This document shows positions 58,344 through 64,000 of a DNA stretch of 64,000 bases, piece after piece. Source of the stretch: an uncultured Rhodobacter sp. Lineage in GTDB: Bacteria; Pseudomonadota; Alphaproteobacteria; Rhodobacterales; Rhodobacteraceae. The notes beneath the pieces were generated by a model, which was not told the origin of the DNA, did not search any database, and saw only the letters and a program-made list of their open reading frames with translations. Made by a program: the position numbers and the translations under genes. The stretch spans positions 124,001-188,000 of the forward strand of contig CAMFII010000004.1 of NCBI GenBank assembly GCA_945952585.1, written 5' to 3'. Within the stretch, counting starts at the first letter, position 1; each line of letters begins with the position of its first letter.

Positions 58344-59729
58344 ATGTTCTATATCTCCACCCGTGGCACCGCGCCGACCCTGCGCTTCGACGAAGCGATG
58401 ATGACGGGCCTGGCGCGCGATGGCGGGCTTTACGTGCCCGAGACGATCCCGACGCTGAGCCGGGACGAAATCGCGGCGCTTGCCGGGCTGCGCTACGAGG
58501 AGATCGCCTTTCGGGTGATGCGCCCCTATATCGGCGGCACCTTCACCGATGCCGAGTTCATGGGCCTGATCGAGGCGGCCTATGCCGGCTTCGGTCACAC
58601 CGCCCGGGCGCCGCTGGTGCAACTCGCCCCGAACCATTTCCTGCTGGAACTCTTCCACGGCCCGACGCTGGCCTTCAAGGACTTCGCCATGCAGCTGATC
58701 GGCCAGCTGTTCCAGGCGGCGCTGGCGAAGAGCGGCAAGCGCATTACCATCGTCGGGGCCACCTCGGGCGATACCGGCTCGGCCGCGATCGAGGCCTTCC
58801 GGGGCCTCAAGAACGTGGATGTCTTCATCCTCTTCCCGCATGGCCGGGTGTCGGACGTGCAGCGCCGCCAGATGACGACGCCCTCCGAGGCCAACGTCCA
58901 CGCCCTCGCACTCGATGGCGATTTCGACGACTGCCAGGCGCGCGTGAAGGACATGTTCAACGACTTCGCCTTCCGTGATGCGGTGGGGTTGGCTGGCGTC
59001 AACTCGATCAACTGGGCGCGGGTGCTGGCGCAGGTCGTCTACTACTTCTCCTCCGCCGCGTCGCTCGGCGCGCCGCACCGGGCCGTCAGCTTCACCGTGC
59101 CGACGGGCAATTTCGGCGACATCTTCGCGGGCTACATCGCGCGCCGAATGGGCCTGCCGATCGAGAAGCTGGTCGTCGCCACCAACCAGAACGACATCCT
59201 GCACCGGGCGCTCAGCTCCGGCGGCTACATCACCGATGGCGTGAAGCCATCGATCAGTCCGTCGATGGATATCCAGGTGTCCTCGAACTTCGAGCGCGCC
59301 CTGTTCGACGCCTATGGCCGCGACGGCGCGGCAGTGGCGGCGCTGATGGACGAGCTGAAATCCGGCGGGTTCCGCATCAGCCCGAATGCGCTGAAAACGC
59401 TGCGCGAGACCTTCGCCTCGGGCCGCTGCTCGGAAGAGGAAACGCTCGCCACCATCGCCCGGCTCCACGCCACAACCGGCGAGGTCCTGTGCCCGCATTC
59501 CGCCGTCGGCGTGAAGGTGGCAGAGGAGCATCTGGGCGCGACCCCGATGATCACTCTCGCTACCGCCCATCCCGCCAAATTCCCGGATGCCGTGGAACGC
59601 GCCACCGGCCTGCGCCCCGCCTTGCCGCCGCGGATGGCCGACCTCTTCGACCGGTCGGAGCGTGTGACCCGCGTGCCGAACGACCTAGGCGCGCTTGAAA
59701 CCCTGATCCGCGAAAGGACCGGTCATTGA
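58344..59729 (+). CDS. thrC: Threonine synthase
   Basis: MFYISTRGTAPTLRFDEAMMTGLARDGGLYVPE; HGPTLAFKDFAMQLIGQLF; VGATSGDTGSAAIEAFRG. Confidence 0.96.
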   Translation: MFYISTRGTAPTLRFDEAMMTGLARDGGLYVPETIPTLSRDEIAALAGLRYEEIAFRVMRPYIGGTFTDAEFMGLIEAAYAGFGHTARAPLVQLAPNHFLLELFHGPTLAFKDFAMQLIGQLFQAALAKSGKRITIVGATSGDTGSAAIEAFRGLKNVDVFILFPHGRVSDVQRRQMTTPSEANVHALALDGDFDDCQARVKDMFNDFAFRDAVGLAGVNSINWARVLAQVVYYFSSAASLGAPHRAVSFTVPTGNFGDIFAGYIARRMGLPIEKLVVATNQNDILHRALSSGGYITDGVKPSISPSMDIQVSSNFERALFDAYGRDGAAVAALMDELKSGGFRISPNALKTLRETFASGRCSEEETLATIARLHATTGEVLCPHSAVGVKVAEEHLGATPMITLATAHPAKFPDAVERATGLRPALPPRMADLFDRSERVTRVPNDLGALETLIRERTGH

Positions 59730-60985
59730 CCATCCAGACGACCACGCTTCCGAACGGCTTCCGCATCGTCACCGACACCATGCCGGGGCTGAAATCCGCC
59801 TCGGTCGGGATCTGGATCACCGCCGGCGGGCGGCACGAGCGGGCCGAGCAGAACGGGATCGCGCATTTCCTTGAACATATGGCCTTCAAGGGCACCACGA
59901 CCCGCTCGGCGCTGCAAATCGCCGAGCAGATCGAGGATGTCGGCGGCTATATCAACGCCTACACCTCGCGCGAGATGACGGCCTATTACGCCCGGGTGCT
60001 GGATGGCGACGTGCCGCTGGCGATCGACGTGGTGTCGGACATCGTCCTGAACCCGATCTTCGACCAGCGCGAAATCGAGGTCGAACGCCATGTCATCCTG
60101 CAGGAGATCGGGCAGGCGCTCGACACGCCCGATGACGTGATCTTCGACTGGTTGCAGGAAGTCAGCTATCCCGACCAGCCCTTCGGACGTACCATCCTCG
60201 GACCGGCCGAACGGGTTTCGTCCTTTACCCGCGATGACCTGACCCGCTTCGTGGGCGAACACTACGGGCCGGACCAGATGATCCTGTCGGCGGCGGGCGG
60301 CATTGACCATGACGCGATCGTGGCGCAGGCGACGGCGATTTTCGGCGGGCTGAAGAAAGTCGGCGCCACCCTGATCCAGCCTGCGGCCTTCCGCGGCGGC
60401 GAACGGCGCGAGGTCAAGGATCTGGAGCAGGTCCATTTCGCCATGGCCTTCGAGGCGCCCGGTTATCGCGTACCCGAGGTCTATACCGCGCAGGTCTATG
60501 CCATGGCGCTTGGCGGCGGCATGTCCTCGCGCCTGTTCCAGAAGATCCGCGAAGAGCGCGGCCTGTGCTATTCCATCTTCGCCCAGTCGGGCGCTTACGA
60601 GGATACCGGGCAGATCACCCTCTATGCCGGCACCTCGGAAGACGAGATCGGCGAACTGACGCGCCTGACGCTGGACGAGCTGAAACGCTCGGCCGAGGAC
60701 ATGACGGCGGCCGAGGTTGCACGTGCCCGTGCCCAGTTGAAGGCGGGGCTGCTGATGGGGCTGGAAAGTCCGTCCTCGCGGGCCGAACGCGCGGCCCGTC
60801 TGCTGGCGATGTGGGGGCGGGTTCCCCCGATCGACGAAGCGGTCGCCAAGATCGACGCGGTCACGACCGAGGGCGTGCGCACCTATGCGGGCAGCATGAT
60901 GCGCGCGCCGTCGGCGCTGGCGCTGTACGGTCCGGTCGGGGCGGCTCCCGGGCTCGACACCATTCGCGAGGGGCTGGCCGCCTGA
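59726..60985 (+). CDS. M16 zinc peptidase (mitochondrial-processing-peptidase-like)
   Basis: GRHERAEQNGIAHFLEHMAFKGTTTRSALQIAEQIEDVGGYINAYTSREMTAYYARV (HxxEH). Confidence 0.95.
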   Translation: MTIQTTTLPNGFRIVTDTMPGLKSASVGIWITAGGRHERAEQNGIAHFLEHMAFKGTTTRSALQIAEQIEDVGGYINAYTSREMTAYYARVLDGDVPLAIDVVSDIVLNPIFDQREIEVERHVILQEIGQALDTPDDVIFDWLQEVSYPDQPFGRTILGPAERVSSFTRDDLTRFVGEHYGPDQMILSAAGGIDHDAIVAQATAIFGGLKKVGATLIQPAAFRGGERREVKDLEQVHFAMAFEAPGYRVPEVYTAQVYAMALGGGMSSRLFQKIREERGLCYSIFAQSGAYEDTGQITLYAGTSEDEIGELTRLTLDELKRSAEDMTAAEVARARAQLKAGLLMGLESPSSRAERAARLLAMWGRVPPIDEAVAKIDAVTTEGVRTYAGSMMRAPSALALYGPVGAAPGLDTIREGLAA

Positions 60986-61575
60986 TGCTGGGGCGTGCGC
61001 GGCGCGTCCGGATCGAGACCGAGCGCATGACCCTGCGCCTGCCGCTGCATGCCGATTTCCGGCAATGGGCCGACCTGCGCGAAAAGAGCGCGGCGTTCCT
61101 GACCCCCTGGGAACCGACATGGTCCGCCGACCATCTGGCCCGGCGGGCCTTCACCAATCGCGTCTACTGGGCGAACCGGGCGGTCGCGCAGGGCACCGCG
61201 CTGCCGCTGTTCCTGGTCCGCCGCGCCGACCAGGCGCTGCTGGGGGCGATTACGCTCGACAACATCCGGCGCGGACCGGCACAGGCGGGAACCGTCGGCT
61301 ACTGGATCGGCGCGCCCTTTGCCCGGCAAGGCTATATGCGCGAGGCGCTGCTGGCGGTCGTGCATCACGCCTTCACGGTGATTGACATCAGCCGGATCGA
61401 GGCGGCTTGCCTGCCCGAGAACGCCGCCTCGCGCGGGGTGCTCGAGAAATCGGGCTTCAAGTATGAGGGCGTCGCGCAAAGCTACCTGCAGATCGCCGGC
61501 CGCTGGCGCAACCATGTGCTTTACGCCAGCCTCCGCGCCGACCGGCGCGGGCGAACCGATGTGGGCCTGGCCTGA
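60985..61575 (+). CDS. GNAT family N-acetyltransferase (RimJ/RimL-like)
   Basis: IETERMTLRLPLHADFRQWADLREKSAAFLTPWEPTW; GYWIGAPFARQGYMREALLAVVHHAF; NAASRGVLEKSGF. Confidence 0.9.
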   Translation: MLGRARRVRIETERMTLRLPLHADFRQWADLREKSAAFLTPWEPTWSADHLARRAFTNRVYWANRAVAQGTALPLFLVRRADQALLGAITLDNIRRGPAQAGTVGYWIGAPFARQGYMREALLAVVHHAFTVIDISRIEAACLPENAASRGVLEKSGFKYEGVAQSYLQIAGRWRNHVLYASLRADRRGRTDVGLA

Positions 61576-61578
61576 GCG

Positions 61579-62109
61579 ATGCACCCCTGGGTGATCCTGC
61601 TGCGCGGCGTGAATGTTGGCGGGACGGGAAAGCTGCCGATGGCCGAGTGGTGTGCACTTCTGGCCGAGCAGGGCTTCGAACGACCCGAGACCTATATCCA
61701 GAGCGGCAACGCCATTGTCGGGTCAGACCTGTCGCGCGGGGAGATCGGCGGGCGGATCGCCGAGGGACTCGCGGAGCGTTTCGGCTTTCGGCCCGATGTC
61801 TTCGTGCTCGGTCGTGAAGAGATCATGGCGCTGGTCGAGACCCATCCGTTCGCCAGCGACGACCCCTCGCGCGCCTTTTCCTTCGTGCTCGGCGCGGAGC
61901 CCTCGGATCCCGACCTTGACCGCATCGCGGCTCTGGCCTCTCCAAGCGAACGCTGGTGCCTGACCCGCGGGGCCTTTCACCTCTCGGCGCCCGAGGGCAT
62001 GGGAACGTCGGTGCTGGCCGATCGGATCGGACGGCTGCTCAAGGTGCCGGTCACTGCCCGCAACCTGCGCACGCTACGGACCTTGGCAGAGATGGCCGCG
62101 AAAAGGTAG
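61579..62109 (+). CDS. DUF1697 family protein
   Basis: WVILLRGVNVGGTGKLPMAEWCALLAEQGFERPETYIQSGNAIV. Confidence 0.88.
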   Translation: MHPWVILLRGVNVGGTGKLPMAEWCALLAEQGFERPETYIQSGNAIVGSDLSRGEIGGRIAEGLAERFGFRPDVFVLGREEIMALVETHPFASDDPSRAFSFVLGAEPSDPDLDRIAALASPSERWCLTRGAFHLSAPEGMGTSVLADRIGRLLKVPVTARNLRTLRTLAEMAAKR

Positions 62110-62226
62110 CGGGCCTCGCCTCTTTCGTGGGGCGGTGCCTCCGGCTGAGATTATTAGCAGGCGAGTCGGGGCAAGGCGCGCGGCTTTTCCCGGCGCGTGC
62201 CGCGCGCTATGCAGTCCCGGAAGGAG

Positions 62227-63642
62227 ATGCAGATGCTCAATCCCGCCGATGTCGCCTTCCGTGCCGAGCTGGCCGCACGGCTTCCCGATGGCACCCTGTC
62301 CGAAGCCGATGCCGCCCATCTGACCGAACCGCGGGGCCGCTGGACCGGACACGGCCTGCTGGCCCGCCCCCGAAGCACGCCCGAAGTGGCCGAGATCGTG
62401 CGCGCCTGCGCCGAGGCGCGCGTCGGCATCGTGCCCTGGGGCGGTGGGACGGGCCTGGTCGGCGGGCAGATAATGCCCGATGGCCCGGCGCCGGTGATCC
62501 TGTCGCTGGAGCGGATGGCGGCGCTGCGCGCGGTCTTTCCGCAGGAGAACGCGATGGTGGTCGAGGCCGGGATGGTGCTCGCCGATGTCCATGCCCATGC
62601 CAGCGCGGCAGGGCGGATCTTTCCGCTGACGCTCGCCTCGGAGGGATCGGCGCGGATCGGCGGGAACCTTGCCACCAATGCCGGCGGCGTGCATGTCCTG
62701 CGCTATGGCAATGCGCGCGATCTGTGCCTGGGTCTGGAGGCGGTTCTGGCCGACGGCTCGGTGTTGAACGGGCTGAAGCGGCTAAGGAAGGACAATACCG
62801 GCTATGACCTGAAGAACCTGCTGATCGGGTCCGAAGGCACGCTCGGCATCATCACGGCCGCCAGCCTGAAGCTGCTCCCCATCCCCGCCGCCGAGGGAAC
62901 GGCCCTGCTGGTCGTCGACGGGCCGGAAGCGGCGCTGAAGCTGCTGGCGCTGGCGCAGGCGCGGCTTGGCGGCTTGATCTCGGCCTTCGAGCTGATCGGG
63001 CGCGCCGGCCTCGACTTCCTTGCGGAAACCCTGCCCGAGGTGCGCCAGCCGTTTCCGACGCCGCCCGACTGGATGGTGCTGGTCGAACTGGGCCTGCCCG
63101 ACGGACTGGACCCTCAGGCGGCGCTGGAGGGCCTGTTCGAGGCGGGGGCGGCGGCCGGGCTGGTTCTTGACGGCCTCATTGCCGCGTCTGAGGCACAGCG
63201 GCAGGAGTTCTGGCGTATCCGCGAATTGATCCCCGAGGCCAACCGGCGGATCGGCGCGGTGTCGAGCCACGACATCTCGCTGCCCCTGGGCGAGGTAGCC
63301 GGTTTCATCGCCAGCTGCGGTCCGGCGATCCGGGCGCTTGGGCCGTTCCGGATCAACTGCTTCGGCCATCTCGGCGACGGTAACCTTCATTACAACGTCT
63401 TCCCGCCGAAGGGGGGCAACCGCGCGGATTGGGAGGCGCAGCGGGACGCAATCAAGACGCTGGTCCATGACCGGGTTCATGCGCTCGGCGGATCGATCAG
63501 TGCCGAACACGGGATCGGTCGGCTCAAGGTCGGCGATCTGGAACGCTACGGCGATCCGGCGAAACTGGCGGCGATGCGGGCGATCAAGGCGGCGCTCGAC
63601 CCGGTCGGCATCCTCAATCCCGGCGCGGTCCTGCGAGGCTGA
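62227..63642 (+). CDS. FAD-linked oxidase / D-2-hydroxyacid dehydrogenase (D-2-hydroxyglutarate dehydrogenase-like)
   Basis: GIVPWGGGTGLVGGQIMPDG; GGNLATNAGGVHVLRYGNARDLCLGLE; NLLIGSEGTLGIIT; HGIGRLKVGDLERYG. Confidence 0.92.
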   Translation: MQMLNPADVAFRAELAARLPDGTLSEADAAHLTEPRGRWTGHGLLARPRSTPEVAEIVRACAEARVGIVPWGGGTGLVGGQIMPDGPAPVILSLERMAALRAVFPQENAMVVEAGMVLADVHAHASAAGRIFPLTLASEGSARIGGNLATNAGGVHVLRYGNARDLCLGLEAVLADGSVLNGLKRLRKDNTGYDLKNLLIGSEGTLGIITAASLKLLPIPAAEGTALLVVDGPEAALKLLALAQARLGGLISAFELIGRAGLDFLAETLPEVRQPFPTPPDWMVLVELGLPDGLDPQAALEGLFEAGAAAGLVLDGLIAASEAQRQEFWRIRELIPEANRRIGAVSSHDISLPLGEVAGFIASCGPAIRALGPFRINCFGHLGDGNLHYNVFPPKGGNRADWEAQRDAIKTLVHDRVHALGGSISAEHGIGRLKVGDLERYGDPAKLAAMRAIKAALDPVGILNPGAVLRG

Positions 63643-63652
63643 AAGGGATTTG

Positions 63653-63676
63653 CCCCGCCGGGCTGAAACGGCGGGG
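63653..63676 (+). terminator. Terminator-like hairpin after FAD oxidase gene
   Basis: ccccgccg-ggctgaaa-cggcgggg, 8-bp stem, then gcttcctt. Confidence 0.5.
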
Positions 63677-63818
63677 GCTTCCTTGGGGGTGGGGTGGTGC
63701 CGCAACCTGAGCTGCGGTGGCGACAGAATGTGACCGGCCTAGTTGAAGAAGGGTTAAGACCGTCGACCGCGGGTCCGTTTTCGGCTTTCAATGGAAAAAA
63801 TCGAGGGAGGCTTGAACG

Positions 63819-64000
63819 ATGACCATGTCCCGGCTGGCGAAGATCGCGATGGTTCTGGGCCTGGCGCTGTTCGCCGCCATCGTCACCTTCAGCAACGTCA
63901 CGGACTACGACTCCAACTACGAATTCGTGAAGCATGTCCTGAGCATGGACACGACCTTTCCCGGCAACAGGGCGATGTACCGGGCCATTACCTCGCCCCT
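63819..64000 (+). CDS. DUF2165-like small membrane protein, 3' truncated by window edge
   Basis: MTMSRLAKIAMVLGLALFAAIVTFSNVTDYDSNYEFVKHVLSMDTTFPGNRAMYRAITSP. Confidence 0.7.
   Translation, partial: MTMSRLAKIAMVLGLALFAAIVTFSNVTDYDSNYEFVKHVLSMDTTFPGNRAMYRAITSP

Overview
High-GC alphaproteobacterial chromosomal window, Rhodobacterales-like by gene content (inference). I read about 50 protein-coding genes and found no convincing rRNA, tRNA or CRISPR. Left to right: (1) the 3' end of a NAD-linked [NiFe] hydrogenase operon (hoxU-hoxY-hoxH-hoxW); (2) a 1692-aa secreted animal-type haem peroxidase with RTX repeats, its type I secretion ATPase and HlyD-type adaptor, and an orphan LuxR regulator with a degenerate receiver; (3) an RND efflux pair, a GST, an intracellular PHB depolymerase, a minimal AraC-type HTH protein and an octahaem cytochrome c fused to HEAT/TPR-like repeats; (4) dTDP-rhamnose genes preceded on the same strand by a phage/GTA-spike-like DUF2793 protein; (5) a polyamine ABC transporter plus aminobutyraldehyde dehydrogenase operon resembling ydcSTUVW-patD; (6) a polysaccharide island with glycosyltransferases, manC/manB and a 1275-aa multi-domain RgpF/GT protein, interrupted by a decayed IS5-like element with CTAG target duplications and by IS3 debris; (7) tex, a methyltransferase, tldD, the cytochrome c oxidase assembly operon, thrC, an M16 peptidase and other housekeeping genes. 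Best leads: the RTX haem peroxidase/T1SS cassette with its promoter inverted repeats, the DUF2793 spike-like gene upstream of the rhamnose genes, the chimeric RgpF-GT-RgpF protein with N-terminal WY..YPD repeats, and the octahaem-HEAT/TPR cytochrome. All family assignments come from reading motifs; no database search was run.
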